Origin: an uncultured Thiogranum sp.
GTDB taxonomy: Bacteria > Pseudomonadota > Gammaproteobacteria > DSM-19610
Assembly (NCBI GenBank): GCA_913053655.1
Contig: CAJXFW010000006.1
Coordinates: 1 to 39,373, forward strand
Length of the DNA: 39,373 nucleotides
Direction: 5' to 3'
Positions 6,984 through 15,716 of this stretch are shown piece after piece. Below the pieces are notes generated by a model. That model did no database searches, was not told the origin of the DNA, and saw only the letters and a program-made list of their open reading frames with translations. Position numbers and translations under genes: made by a program. Within the stretch, counting starts at the first letter, position 1. Each line of letters opens with the position of its first letter.

Positions 6984-7280
6984 TCACAGTTCGGGCGCCG
7001 GGACACCCTCCGGAAGTTTTTTGGGAGCGGTAATGCGTACCCGCTTGTTGCGGGCGCCGGCACCTGACAGCAGTTCGACCTGATTTTTGCTCACACCACA
7101 TGTTTTCGCCAGAAATTCCAGCAGGTGTTTATTGGCCTTGCCATCAACAGGCGGGGTGGTGAGGCGGATTTTGAGATGGTCGCCGACGGGACCGGCTATC
7201 TCGTTACAGCTGGCACGAGGCTGAACGCGTATATTGAGGATCAAAACCTTGTTTTGCCAGCGATACCAGGACTCCGGCAT
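6984..7280 (-). CDS. yggU: YggU/DUF167 family protein
   Basis: A 98-residue protein of the DUF167 family, with the signature VQPRASCNEIAG, LKIRLTTPPVDGKANKHLLEFLA and LLSGAGARNKRVRI. Function unknown; the fold is a small alpha/beta domain. The frame is open further upstream into yggT, but the family begins near WYRWQNKVLILNIRVQP, so the ATG at 7280 is chosen. It lies 10 bases after the yggT stop. The last gene of the proC-yggT-yggU series. Only a weak ribosome site is seen, suggesting coupling to yggT translation. Confidence 0.9.
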   Translation of the reverse strand: MPESWYRWQNKVLILNIRVQPRASCNEIAGPVGDHLKIRLTTPPVDGKANKHLLEFLAKTCGVSKNQVELLSGAGARNKRVRITAPKKLPEGVPAPEL

Positions 7281-7290
7281 GCGAGCAAGG

Positions 7291-7860
7291 TCACTGGGCC
7301 AGTTGGTGAAGCGGTGGTAACAGCAGCATTTTTGCCAGTTGTATCGCAATCAACGCCACCAGTGGAGACAGATCCATACCTGACATGGGGGGTATCAGGC
7401 GCCGGCAGGGCCGCAGGACCGGTTCGGTGATGCTGTATAACAGCGAAACAACGGGATTAAAGGCCCCCGGATTTATCCAGCTTATGACGACCTGGATGAA
7501 AATGGAGAACAAAAAGACGTTCAGCAGCAGCCCGATCAGCTCTGCGAACGACAGTATGATCAGTGATACGAGGGGAATGTGTCCGCCGCGCAACAGTGCG
7601 ATCAGGCTGAACGAGGCAATTTGCAGAACCAGCATCAGAACCAGCGAGCTGGTATCTATTTTACCGATGCTCGGGATGAGTTTACGCAGTGGAATCAGTG
7701 GCGGGTTAGTGACTTTTACCAGGAACTGGCTGACAGGATTGTAAAAATCCGCGCGTACCGCAGCCAGTATAAAGCGCAGCATCACTGTCAGTATATAAAG
7801 CCCGAAAAGGGTGTTGATCAGGAATTCGACGGGGTTGGTAACGTAAGTGCTGCCCATCAT
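7291..7860 (-). CDS. yggT: YggT family membrane protein
   Basis: A 189-residue protein made of two YggT repeats, each with hydrophobic helices followed by a P-x-x-P-x-R-x-x-I-P motif (NPPLIPLRKLIPSIG and TEPVLRPCRRLIPPMSG). The family is linked with cell-division and membrane stress phenotypes, and with chloroplast CCB3/YCF19 relatives, but its biochemical role is not settled. The ATG at 7860 overlaps the proC stop (ATGA), so the two are translated together; a second ATG follows at once. This proC-yggT coupling is typical of gammaproteobacteria. Confidence 0.92.
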   Translation of the reverse strand: MMGSTYVTNPVEFLINTLFGLYILTVMLRFILAAVRADFYNPVSQFLVKVTNPPLIPLRKLIPSIGKIDTSSLVLMLVLQIASFSLIALLRGGHIPLVSLIILSFAELIGLLLNVFLFSIFIQVVISWINPGAFNPVVSLLYSITEPVLRPCRRLIPPMSGMDLSPLVALIAIQLAKMLLLPPLHQLAQ

Positions 7861-8684
7861 TTTTCTCCAAGTTGCAGTGCCAGTTCCCGGGAGCGATCCC
7901 GGGCGGCGGTCAAGGCGTCATTAAACAGGGTTTTTATTCCACCCGCTTCCAGTACCGCGAGCGCTTTTTCGGTTGTGCCACCCGGAGAAGTGACACGCCG
8001 ACGTAATACAGCGGCATCTTCGCTGCTTTCCAGCGCCATTTTTGCTGCCCCAAATGCCGTTTGCAGGGCCAGCAGCCGGGCGGTTTTTTCGTTCAGTCCA
8101 AGGGCTGCCCCGGTCTCTTGCAAGGCTTCGATGACCAGGAAGAAGTAGGCGGGCCCGCTGCCCGACAGGGCCGTAACGGCGTCCATCAGCGCCTCGTCTT
8201 CCACCCACAGAGCCAGACCGACAGCGCGCAGGATGGTTTCAGCCTGATCTTTTTGCTCGCTGGAGACCTGTTCGCTGGGATACAGGGCAGTAGCGCCGCT
8301 TTGCACCAGCGCCGGCGTGTTGGGCATGCAGCGCACCAGGGCGCAGTTTCCGCCCAGCCAGCGCTGCAGGTCGGAGCTGCGGATACCTGCGGCGATGGAG
8401 ATCACCAGTGGCGACTGCTTCTGTACAGTGCTGCCAAGATCTTCAGCAACTTCCTGAATAATCTGGGGCTTTACCGCGAGGACTACAACCTCGCTGGCCT
8501 CCACCACCTTATTATTGTCGGTATTGGTATGTACCTGAAAGTGGCTGGTCAGCGTCGCGAGCTGCCGGCTGTCCGGATCGGAAACTGAAATGCTGGCGGG
8601 ATCCCAGCCGTCGGCAATCAGGCCGCCAATCAGGCTGCGCGCCATGTTGCCGGCACCGATAAATGCGAGTCGGGTTGTCTTCAT
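7857..8684 (-). CDS. proC: Pyrroline-5-carboxylate reductase
   Basis: A 275-residue enzyme, normal length. It makes proline from pyrroline-5-carboxylate with NAD(P)H in the cytosol. The N-terminal Rossmann motif FIGAGNMARSLIGGL (8-22) is followed by VVLAVKPQ and the C-terminal dimer/active-site block DAVTALSGSGPAYFF and RRVTSPGGTTEKAL, both family signatures. In most gammaproteobacteria yggS (pyridoxal-phosphate homeostasis) lies directly upstream; here the gene starts a divergent region with pilT and yggS is absent. The stop overlaps yggT. Confidence 0.97.
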   Translation of the reverse strand: MKTTRLAFIGAGNMARSLIGGLIADGWDPASISVSDPDSRQLATLTSHFQVHTNTDNNKVVEASEVVVLAVKPQIIQEVAEDLGSTVQKQSPLVISIAAGIRSSDLQRWLGGNCALVRCMPNTPALVQSGATALYPSEQVSSEQKDQAETILRAVGLALWVEDEALMDAVTALSGSGPAYFFLVIEALQETGAALGLNEKTARLLALQTAFGAAKMALESSEDAAVLRRRVTSPGGTTEKALAVLEAGGIKTLFNDALTAARDRSRELALQLGEK

Positions 8685-8738
8685 GGCGCAGACAATACAG
8701 GATCATAAATGTCTGATACAAGCGCAAATTATCCTCAG

Positions 8739-8755
8739 GCCCCGGTGTCCGGGGC
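8739..8755. other. Hairpin in the proC-pilT divergent region
   Basis: GCCCCGG-TGT-CCGGGGC is a perfect 7-bp stem. TATACT at 8763-8768 on the plus strand could be the pilT -10 box, but no good -35 is found at the right distance, so the promoter may be activator-dependent. Confidence 0.35.
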
Positions 8756-8849
8756 AGCGGGCTATACTTACCTCGATCGGCCATCGGTAAGGTCAAGTTC
8801 TGTGACTGGCTGACGATAAGGAATTCCAGAACCAGCAAAGGAAAAGCAC

Positions 8850-9887
8850 ATGGATATTGCCGAGTTACTCGCCTTCAGCGTAAAAAACAACGCATCTGAC
8901 CTGCACGTTTCTGCGGGTCTGCCGCCGATGATCCGTGTCGACGGCGATATCCGCCGTATCAACGTACCGGCCCTGGATCACAAGACGGTTCACAGCCTGA
9001 TCTACGACATCATGAACGACAAGCAGCGCAAGGACTTCGAGGAATTCTTTGAAACCGATTTCTCTTTCGAAATCCCCAACCTTGCGCGTTTCCGTGTCAA
9101 TGCTTTCAATCATAATCGGGGTGCCGGCGGCGTATTCCGTACCATCCCGTCGACCATCCTGACGCTGGAGGAGCTGGGTTGCCCGGCGACTTTCAAGGAT
9201 ATCGCCGACCAGCCGCGCGGTATCGTGCTGGTGACCGGGCCGACCGGTTCCGGTAAGTCCACCACATTGGCGGCGATGGTGGATCACGTCAATAACGAAC
9301 GCTTCGAACACATCCTGACTATTGAGGATCCAATCGAATTCGTGCACGAAAGCAAAAAGTGTCTGGTCAACCAGCGCGAAGTGCATCGCGATACACACGG
9401 TTTCAACGAAGCGTTGCGCTCGGCACTGCGCGAAGATCCCGACATTATCCTGGTTGGTGAGCTGCGTGACCTGGAAACCATCAGGTTGGCGTTGACTGCC
9501 GCTGAAACCGGTCACCTGGTTTTCGGCACACTGCATACCAGTTCCGCCGCCAAGACCATTGACCGTATTATCGATGTATTCCCCGCCGCAGAAAAAGACA
9601 TGGTGCGCTCCATGCTTTCAGAATCCCTGCGTGCGGTTATTGCACAGACCCTGTTGAAGAAGACAGGTGGTGGTCGAATTGCGGCCCACGAAATTATGAT
9701 TGGTACACCGGCGATTCGTAACCTGATTCGTGAAGGCAAGGTTGCGCAGATGTATTCCTCGATTCAGACCGGACAGTCAGTCGGCATGCAGACCCTTGAT
9801 CAGAATCTGCTGGAGCTCGTTCAGCGTGGCCTGATCAATCGCCTGGATGCCAGGTCCAAAGCCATGAACAAAGACGATTTCCAATAA
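8850..9887 (+). CDS. pilT: Type IV pilus retraction ATPase PilT
   Basis: A 345-residue hexameric secretion-type ATPase that depolymerises the pilus at the inner membrane and so powers twitching. Walker A GPTGSGKST (130-138, K136), Walker B with catalytic glutamate in LVGELRD (E204), and the histidine box HLVFGTLHTSSA are all present; numbering of K136 and E204 equals what I recall for the P. aeruginosa protein. The N-terminal PAS-like domain starts MDIAELLAFSVKNNASDLH. AAAGGA sits 8 bases before the ATG. pilU follows after 23 bases. All catalytic residues intact, so it should be active. Confidence 0.98.
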   Translation: MDIAELLAFSVKNNASDLHVSAGLPPMIRVDGDIRRINVPALDHKTVHSLIYDIMNDKQRKDFEEFFETDFSFEIPNLARFRVNAFNHNRGAGGVFRTIPSTILTLEELGCPATFKDIADQPRGIVLVTGPTGSGKSTTLAAMVDHVNNERFEHILTIEDPIEFVHESKKCLVNQREVHRDTHGFNEALRSALREDPDIILVGELRDLETIRLALTAAETGHLVFGTLHTSSAAKTIDRIIDVFPAAEKDMVRSMLSESLRAVIAQTLLKKTGGGRIAAHEIMIGTPAIRNLIREGKVAQMYSSIQTGQSVGMQTLDQNLLELVQRGLINRLDARSKAMNKDDFQ

Positions 9888-9910
9888 ACCTGTAGCTACC
9901 GGGAAACACG

Positions 9911-11023
9911 ATGGATTTTAATTCTTTACTGAAGCTTTTGGTTCACAAGCGGGGCTCGGACCTGTTTATTACCGCCGGTTTGCCGCCCAGCATGAAAGTT
10001 AACGGCCGCATCAAGCCGGTGTCCCAGTCGACGCTTACGCCGGAGCAGGCGCGTGAAGTGGTCCTTGGCGTGATGACGGTGGAGCAGCGCAAGGACTTCG
10101 ACAAGAACCATGAATGCAACTTTGCCATCAGTGCCAGCGGTGTGGGTCGCTTCCGTGTCAGTGCATTTTATCAGCGTAACCACTGCGGTATGGTGCTGCG
10201 CCGAATCGAGACCAATATTCCAACCATTGAAGACCTGCATCTGCCACCGAGCGTCAAGAACCTGGCCATGACCAAGCGTGGTCTGATTATATTCGTTGGT
10301 GCTACCGGCACCGGCAAATCAACGTCACTGGCTTCCATGATCGGTTACCGTAACCACAACAGTACCGGGCATATCATTACCATCGAAGACCCCATCGAGT
10401 ATATCCACCAGCATGCCGGTTGTATCGTCACCCAGCGCGAAGTCGGTATTGATACCGATTCTTTCGCTGTGGCGCTGAAAAATACCTTGCGCCAGGCCCC
10501 GGACGTTATCCTGATCGGCGAAATCCGTACCCGAGAAACCATGGACCACGCGATTGTCTTCGCCGAAACCGGTCACCTGTGCCTGGCGACGCTGCACGCC
10601 AATAATGCGAACCAGGCGATGGACCGTATTGTCAACTTTTTCCCGGAAGATCGTCGCAATCAGCTGCTGATGGATCTGTCGCTGAATCTGAAGGCCATCC
10701 TGGCCCAGCAGCTGATTCCCACACCCGATGGCAAGGGGCGCTGTGTTGCCGTCGAAATACTGGTCAATACGCCGCTGGCTGCAGACCTGATCCGCAAGGG
10801 TGATGTGCACGAACTCAAGGATCTGATGAAGCGTTCCAACCAGCAGGGGATGAAAACTTTCGACCAGGCCCTGTACGAGTTATATAGAGACGGGGAGATT
10901 ACCCAGGACGATGCCATCCACTATGCCGATTCGGCGAATGAAGTACGCCTGATGATCAAACTGAAAGACAGCGACCTGGATGCCACCAATGCGCTCGAAG
11001 GTGTGACGCTGGTTGAATCCTAG
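9911..11023 (+). CDS. pilU: Type IV pilus retraction ATPase PilU
   Basis: A 370-residue PilT paralogue that assists retraction and depends on PilT in studied species. Walker A GATGTGKST has its lysine at 136 and the Walker B glutamate of LIGEIRT is E204, aligned exactly with PilT. The C-terminal extension (about 350-370, SDLDATNALEGVTLVES) is the usual difference from PilT. Its TAG stop shares the bases CTA with the TAG of the convergent pyrK-like gene, leaving no room for a terminator between them. Confidence 0.97.
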   Translation: MDFNSLLKLLVHKRGSDLFITAGLPPSMKVNGRIKPVSQSTLTPEQAREVVLGVMTVEQRKDFDKNHECNFAISASGVGRFRVSAFYQRNHCGMVLRRIETNIPTIEDLHLPPSVKNLAMTKRGLIIFVGATGTGKSTSLASMIGYRNHNSTGHIITIEDPIEYIHQHAGCIVTQREVGIDTDSFAVALKNTLRQAPDVILIGEIRTRETMDHAIVFAETGHLCLATLHANNANQAMDRIVNFFPEDRRNQLLMDLSLNLKAILAQQLIPTPDGKGRCVAVEILVNTPLAADLIRKGDVHELKDLMKRSNQQGMKTFDQALYELYRDGEITQDDAIHYADSANEVRLMIKLKDSDLDATNALEGVTLVES

Positions 11024-11898
11024 GGATCGAATACCGAGTAAGCGTCAAACACCGGGCCGTCGACGCAGACGCGTTTCATTGCCGGTCCCTGTGTGGTCCG
11101 CACTTCTACAACACAGCCTGCACAACCACCGACTGCACAGGCCATGAACTCTTCCAGTGATACCTGGCAGGGCAGGTCATACTGCTTTGCCAGTCCTGCC
11201 GTGGCCTCCAGCATGGGGTGTGGACCGCAGGCAAAAATCTCAACTTCCGAGCGTTGTTGCTCATCGAGGGCATCCAGCCAGCAGCGCGCCAGCTCGGTAA
11301 TGTAACCGTCGTAGCAGCCGGGGTAACCCTGCTGACTGGCGAGGCGCGAGGCAATGCCCCGATCTTCCAGCAGCGGCATGGTACCAATTACCCCCTCGGG
11401 GATGCCGGGGATCAGTATTTGAGACGGGCGTTGCTTAAACGGAAACGGAACTTCCGATCCCAGCAATACCAGCGGCCGCCAGGTGCCTTCCTGTTTTAGC
11501 TGCTCGGCAAGAAAAATCATGGGTGGCATTCCCACACCACCACCCAGCAGCAGGGTGCGGGGGCGGGACATATCAGGCCTGAACGGTTGGCCGATCGGAC
11601 CCAGCAGGCTGATGGTTTCACCTGCCTTTTTTTGTGCCAGCAGTGCGGTACCTTTCCCGACTACTTTATAGAGAAAATCCACCCAGCCCTGTTGTGGGTC
11701 TGTGCGCATAATGGATAGCGGCCTGCGCATGGCCAGTAGCGGGTCACACCCCAGGTGGACGAACTGCCCGGGTCTGGCGTGTGCGGCGCAGTCCGGCGCC
11801 TGTACGCGCAATACGTACTGTTCTCCGCTGTGGGGTTGCTGTGAAAGTATCTGCGCAGTCTCCAGCCCTATGGTCCCGCGCCGGAATTTGTCGTTCAT
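11020..11898 (-). CDS. pyrK: PyrK-like dihydroorotate dehydrogenase electron-transfer subunit
   Basis: A 292-residue flavo-iron-sulfur protein of the ferredoxin-reductase fold. The FAD-binding motif RRPLSIM, the nucleotide motif LLLGGGVGMPP and a C-terminal [2Fe-2S] ligand set C254-x4-C259-x2-C262-x15-C278 are all visible. PyrK passes electrons from dihydroorotate, through PyrD class 1B, to NAD+. Its place as last gene of a pyrR-pyrB-pyrC' series (ATGA overlap with pyrC') supports a pyrimidine role. The matching pyrD is not in the window. An alternative is the electron subunit of another flavoenzyme, since the family is broad. The gene is absent at this place in Pseudomonas (recalled). Confidence 0.85.
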   Translation of the reverse strand: MNDKFRRGTIGLETAQILSQQPHSGEQYVLRVQAPDCAAHARPGQFVHLGCDPLLAMRRPLSIMRTDPQQGWVDFLYKVVGKGTALLAQKKAGETISLLGPIGQPFRPDMSRPRTLLLGGGVGMPPMIFLAEQLKQEGTWRPLVLLGSEVPFPFKQRPSQILIPGIPEGVIGTMPLLEDRGIASRLASQQGYPGCYDGYITELARCWLDALDEQQRSEVEIFACGPHPMLEATAGLAKQYDLPCQVSLEEFMACAVGGCAGCVVEVRTTQGPAMKRVCVDGPVFDAYSVFDP

Positions 11899-13187
11899 GA
11901 ATCGTCGTTGCTAAAGATGATCTGCCCGTTGCGCAGCGTATAGCGTACCCGGCCGGGCATTTCCCAGCCTCGGAACGGTGTGTTCCTGCCTTGGCTGTGC
12001 ATGCGGGTCTCGTCAAGCTGCCAGGTCGCATTGGGGTCCAGGATGCAGATGTCGGCAGCGCGTCCGACGCTTAGCTCACCATAGGGGATATTGAGAATGC
12101 TGGCGGGGCCACTGGTCACGCGGGCAATGGCATCCGTTAATAACAGGTGATTTTCCTCTACCAGTTTCAGGGTGAGCGACAACAGTGAATCCAGGCCTGA
12201 AGCGCCGGGTTCGGTGGCCGGGAAAGGCGCCAGTTTGGCATCGGCTTCGTGCGGCTGGTGATCTGAACACAGGGCTGACAGGGTGCCGTTTTGCAGGCCT
12301 TTGCGCAGGCTGTCCCGGTCTTCCTGGGTGCGTAACGGAGGAATGAAATGATAGTCGGCACCAAAGTCTACGGTATCCAGTTCGGTCAGGTAGAGGTTTG
12401 GCATGGCAACACCTGCGGTGACGGGAACACCGTCAAACCGTGCGCGCGCTACCATGCGTACCGCCTGTTGCGTTGTCAGGTGACAAAAATGGGCGCGTAC
12501 ACCGGTTTGCTGAATCAATGCCAGGTCGCGGGCGACGGCAACCGTTTCTGCGGCCTCCGGTATCCCGGGCAGGCCGAGACGCGTGGACATATGCCCTTCG
12601 TGCATGCAGCCGTTGGCTGACAGCGCGGCATCGTCAGCGTGTAGAAATACCGTCAGGTCAAAGGTGGCGGCATATTCGAAGGCGCGCCGCTCTATGTAGG
12701 TAGATGCCAGAGGTTTCAGGGCATTGCTGACGCCGACACATCCGGCACGCTGCAAGGCGGCCATTTCACTCAGGTGCTCGCCGTCCAGTCCACGTGTCAG
12801 TGCGCCGAGCGAGACTACGCGTGCAGCACCGGCCTGTCGTGCGCGGTGTCGGATGAGCTCGATGACCGCCGGTGTGTCTATTACCGGGTCGGTGTCCGGT
12901 GGGCAGCACAGGGTGGTGATGCCGCCAGCTGCCGCCGCCCTGCATTCGCTGTCTATGGTCGCTTTGAATTCCTTGCCCGGTTCGCCCAGGCGGGCACTCA
13001 GATCAATCAGGCCCGGAATGACGTACAAGCTGGTGGCATCCAGCTCGATATCCGCGGAAAAACCGTCCGGAGGTTGGTCAACGGCTACCACGCGTCCGTC
13101 AGCAATATAGATATCCAGCAGGTCGTCGATGTCATTGCCAGGATCTATCAGCCGCCCCCCGGCAATACGTATGTTGGGATCAGGCAT
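11895..13187 (-). CDS. pyrC': Non-catalytic dihydroorotase homologue PyrC'
   Basis: A 430-residue amidohydrolase-fold protein. The metal-binding HxH that follows the strand PGLID in active dihydroorotases is replaced: D62-L-S-A-R66 stands where D-x-H-x-H is needed, and the carboxylated-lysine region reads [10 protein letters not shown]. Later motifs survive in part ([14 protein letters not shown]). This is the pattern of the inactive PyrC' of Pseudomonas, which is needed to assemble the aspartate transcarbamoylase dodecamer with PyrB rather than to catalyse. The ATG at 13187 is chosen because the family starts [11 protein letters not shown]; the 43 codons upstream only mirror the pyrB end. 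It overlaps pyrB by 8 bases and pyrK by 4. A working dihydroorotase must be elsewhere. Confidence 0.93.
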   Translation of the reverse strand: MPDPNIRIAGGRLIDPGNDIDDLLDIYIADGRVVAVDQPPDGFSADIELDATSLYVIPGLIDLSARLGEPGKEFKATIDSECRAAAAGGITTLCCPPDTDPVIDTPAVIELIRHRARQAGAARVVSLGALTRGLDGEHLSEMAALQRAGCVGVSNALKPLASTYIERRAFEYAATFDLTVFLHADDAALSANGCMHEGHMSTRLGLPGIPEAAETVAVARDLALIQQTGVRAHFCHLTTQQAVRMVARARFDGVPVTAGVAMPNLYLTELDTVDFGADYHFIPPLRTQEDRDSLRKGLQNGTLSALCSDHQPHEADAKLAPFPATEPGASGLDSLLSLTLKLVEENHLLLTDAIARVTSGPASILNIPYGELSVGRAADICILDPNATWQLDETRMHSQGRNTPFRGWEMPGRVRYTLRNGQIIFSNDDS

Positions 13188-14160
13188 GGGATTCCTGCGT
13201 CGTGCTTTGTTGCATGACCATCGACATAACCGCCATGCGTACGGCGATACCATACGTGACCTGTTGCAGGATGACCGAGTGGGGACCGTCCGCCACCCTG
13301 GAATCCATTTCGACACCGCGATTGATCGGGCCGGGGTGCATAACAGTGACGTCCGGTTTGGCTATGGACAGTTTCTCTTCGGTCAGGCCGTACAGCTGAT
13401 AATATTCGTGTTCGCTGGGCAGCGATGCACTGAGCATGCGTTCCCGCTGCAGACGCAGCATGATGACGACATCCGCATCACGCAGACCTTCACGCAGATC
13501 GTTGAACACACGTACACCCAGCGTTTCGACGTGGGCCGGTATCAGGGTGCGCGGTGCGACGATACGTACGTCGCCCGTATTCAGCAGGTTGAGGGCGTGA
13601 ATCTGCGAGCGTGCGACACGCGAGTGCGCGACGTCTCCCACAATAGCAACCGTCAGGCGACCAAAATCGGCGCCTTTTTCACGGCGTATGGTGAACATGT
13701 CGAGCATCGCCTGAGTGGGGTGGGCATGCCGGCCATCTCCCGCGTTGATGACGCTGACGTGTGGCTGTACGTGGTGCGCAATAAAATGTGCGGTTCCGCT
13801 ATCGGCGTGCCGGACCACAAACATATCGACGTGCATGGCTTGCAGGTTTCGCAAGGTGTCCAGCAGGGTTTCGCCCTTGACCGCAGAAGACGCCGTGACG
13901 TTGATGTTCAGTACGTCGGCGGACAGGCGTTTGGCTGCCAGCTCGAAGGTGGTGCGGGTGCGGGTACTGGCTTCGAAGAACAGATTAACGATGGTTTTGC
14001 CGCGCAGCAGTGGAACCTTCTTTACCGATTGTTCGGTAACACCGGCAAATGACTCGGCCGTGTCCAGGACTTCGGTCAGGAGATCGCGTGTCAGGCCCTC
14101 AGTCGAAAGAAAGTGGCGCAAGCGCCCATCTGCGCGGATTTGAATATTGGCAGTCGTCAT
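13180..14160 (-). CDS. pyrB: Aspartate carbamoyltransferase catalytic chain
   Basis: A 326-residue enzyme joining carbamoyl phosphate and aspartate, the committed step of pyrimidine synthesis. The carbamoyl-phosphate loop [12 protein letters not shown] (62-73), [10 protein letters not shown] and [11 protein letters not shown] are visible and intact. The N-terminal extension before HFLSTEGLT is slightly longer than in E. coli PyrB, as in class A enzymes that pair with PyrC'. No pyrI is present. It overlaps pyrR by ATGA and pyrC' by 8 bases, so the pyr genes are tightly coupled. Confidence 0.97.
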   Translation of the reverse strand: MTTANIQIRADGRLRHFLSTEGLTRDLLTEVLDTAESFAGVTEQSVKKVPLLRGKTIVNLFFEASTRTRTTFELAAKRLSADVLNINVTASSAVKGETLLDTLRNLQAMHVDMFVVRHADSGTAHFIAHHVQPHVSVINAGDGRHAHPTQAMLDMFTIRREKGADFGRLTVAIVGDVAHSRVARSQIHALNLLNTGDVRIVAPRTLIPAHVETLGVRVFNDLREGLRDADVVIMLRLQRERMLSASLPSEHEYYQLYGLTEEKLSIAKPDVTVMHPGPINRGVEMDSRVADGPHSVILQQVTYGIAVRMAVMSMVMQQSTTQESHA

Positions 14161-14657
14161 GTGCCTGACCTGACTTCCAGCGCCAAAGGTTCGGGCCCGC
14201 TGAGTTTTACCTGTTCACCGGGAGCGAGTTCCATGGCCAGGCCGACTACGTTGGCTTCGATCGGCAGCTCGCGCCCGCTGCGTTCCACCAGTGTCGCCAG
14301 CAGAATCGAAGCCGGGCGCCCGTAATCGAACAGCTCATTCATGGCGGCGCGTATGGTTCTCCCGGTATGCAGTACGTCATCCACCAGGATAATGTCGCGG
14401 TCGTCGAGTGTGAAAGGGAGCTGCGAGGGCTTGACCTGCGGGTTCATGCCGATACGGGTGAAATCATCGCGGTAGAAGGAAATGTCCAGTACGCCGAGAG
14501 GTTCCTGGATATCGAGTATCCTGTGCAGTCCCTCGGCAATCCAGACACCGCCGGTATGGATACCGACCATCGCGGTTCGATCATCGATGTCGATCTGCTG
14601 CCGCAAGTCAGCGGCCATCTGTTCGATGAGTGCGGCGATGTCGTGCTGTTTAGTCAA
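14157..14657 (-). CDS. pyrR: PyrR bifunctional regulator / uracil phosphoribosyltransferase
   Basis: A 166-residue type I phosphoribosyltransferase. The PRPP-binding motif [14 protein letters not shown] (88-101) is intact, and [13 protein letters not shown] is the first loop of the family. In Bacillus PyrR binds pyr mRNA to cause attenuation; in Pseudomonas the role is regulatory for pyrB in a different way. I see no obvious pyr attenuator hairpin before pyrB since the genes overlap. It starts 2 bases after ruvX stops. Confidence 0.95.
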   Translation of the reverse strand: MTKQHDIAALIEQMAADLRQQIDIDDRTAMVGIHTGGVWIAEGLHRILDIQEPLGVLDISFYRDDFTRIGMNPQVKPSQLPFTLDDRDIILVDDVLHTGRTIRAAMNELFDYGRPASILLATLVERSGRELPIEANVVGLAMELAPGEQVKLSGPEPLALEVRSGT

Positions 14658-14659
14658 AT

Positions 14660-15085
14660 TCAGGGTTCTTTGTGTTGCAACCAGTCCTGCAGGATAACCT
14701 GTGCGGACAGCGGGTCGATGGTCTGGCCGGTCTTGCCGGAACCCGGAGATCCGGACTCTACGATATAGGAACTCAGGCGTTCTTCCGCCGGGAGTACCGG
14801 TAAGCGGTAGCGGCCTGCCAGCTGTCGGCAGAAACGCTGCGCTGCCAGGGTCATATTTTGTTCACTGCCGTCCATATGATACGGGATTCCGACCACCAGC
14901 GCGTCCGGTTTCCATTCTTCTATCAGCCGGGTGATGGCGGGCCAGTCCGGCTTGCCGTCACGCGCACTGACGGTGGTCAATGCGGTGGCGGATTGTGTAA
15001 TCTGTTGTCCTACGGCAACGCCGATGCGTTTGCGCCCATAGTCGAAACCGAGCAATGTCTGGAAAGTGGTTGGTGACATAGCCAT
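14660..15085 (-). CDS. ruvX: Holliday junction resolvase-like RuvX (YqgF)
   Basis: A 141-residue RNase H-fold nuclease family member needed for 16S rRNA 5' maturation in E. coli. The acidic residues are present: D15 in GFDYGRKRIGVA, a second acid in VVGIPYHMDGSE, AEERLSS, and the last aspartate in IDPLSAQVILQDW. The start ATG shares its A with the algH stop (TGATG); an in-frame ATG two codons on is an alternative. Its order with algH is nearly universal in gammaproteobacteria. Confidence 0.95.
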   Translation of the reverse strand: MAMSPTTFQTLLGFDYGRKRIGVAVGQQITQSATALTTVSARDGKPDWPAITRLIEEWKPDALVVGIPYHMDGSEQNMTLAAQRFCRQLAGRYRLPVLPAEERLSSYIVESGSPGSGKTGQTIDPLSAQVILQDWLQHKEP

Positions 15086-15648
15086 CAGGCGTGGCCGGCT
15101 TCTCCCGACAGTAAATCCAGATTAATTCCGAGCGATGCAGCGGCAGCCTTCCAGCGCTCCGCATCGGGTGTGTTAAACAGGATATCAGGGTGTGCCGGGC
15201 CACTCAGCCACACGTTTTCTGCCATTTCCCGCTCCAGTTGACCCGCCCCCCAGCCCGCGTAACCGAGCGTAATCAGAGCGTGTTCCGGACCGTCATTTCT
15301 GGAGATGGCCTCCAGAATATCCATTGAAGAGGTGATGCCGATCCGGTCGGTGACTCTGAGAGTGGCTTCCCATTCGCCTAACGGCTCATGCAGAACGAAG
15401 CCGCGTTCCTGCTGTACCGGGCCGCCAAGATGAACCTGGATCTGCCTGGCCTCCGGCTCGGCTTGCTCCAGTTGAACATGTTGCAGGATTTCTCCCAGCT
15501 GCATGTCCAGTGGCCGATTGATCACCAGCCCGAGCGCTCCCTCGTCATTGTGTTCGCAGATATAGGTAACGGAATGGAAAAAATTAGGGTCTTCCAGGCC
15601 TGGCATGGCGATGAGGAACTGGTTGGTCAGGTACCGGGTGTCGCTCAT
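15085..15648 (-). CDS. algH: YqgE/AlgH family protein
   Basis: A 187-residue UPF0301 protein, normal length. Signature: YLTNQFLIAMPGLEDPNFFHSV-type N-terminus, then GALGLVINRP, LHLGGPVQ-like VHLGGPVQQERGFVLH and YAGWGAGQLEREM. Function is not settled; it was linked with alginate regulation in Pseudomonas. AGGAT about 9 bases before the ATG. First gene of the tight algH-ruvX-pyrRBC'K run, 68 bases after tonB. Confidence 0.95.
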   Translation of the reverse strand: MSDTRYLTNQFLIAMPGLEDPNFFHSVTYICEHNDEGALGLVINRPLDMQLGEILQHVQLEQAEPEARQIQVHLGGPVQQERGFVLHEPLGEWEATLRVTDRIGITSSMDILEAISRNDGPEHALITLGYAGWGAGQLEREMAENVWLSGPAHPDILFNTPDAERWKAAAASLGINLDLLSGEAGHA

Positions 15649-15716
15649 ATCGCTAGTATCCTGTAGCCGGCGTTCAAGTACAAGCCGACCCTGCTGCTGT
15701 CGTGATACAACGAGGA

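Noticed and set aside
13188-13316. 43-codon upstream extension of pyrC'
   Set aside because: It lies wholly inside pyrB in another frame, has no resemblance to the family, and the ATG at 13187 gives the normal N-terminus.
13129-14052. Plus-strand open frame of 307 codons opposite pyrB
   Set aside because: Antisense to pyrB and the pyrC' start, composition unlike proteins, no start signals.
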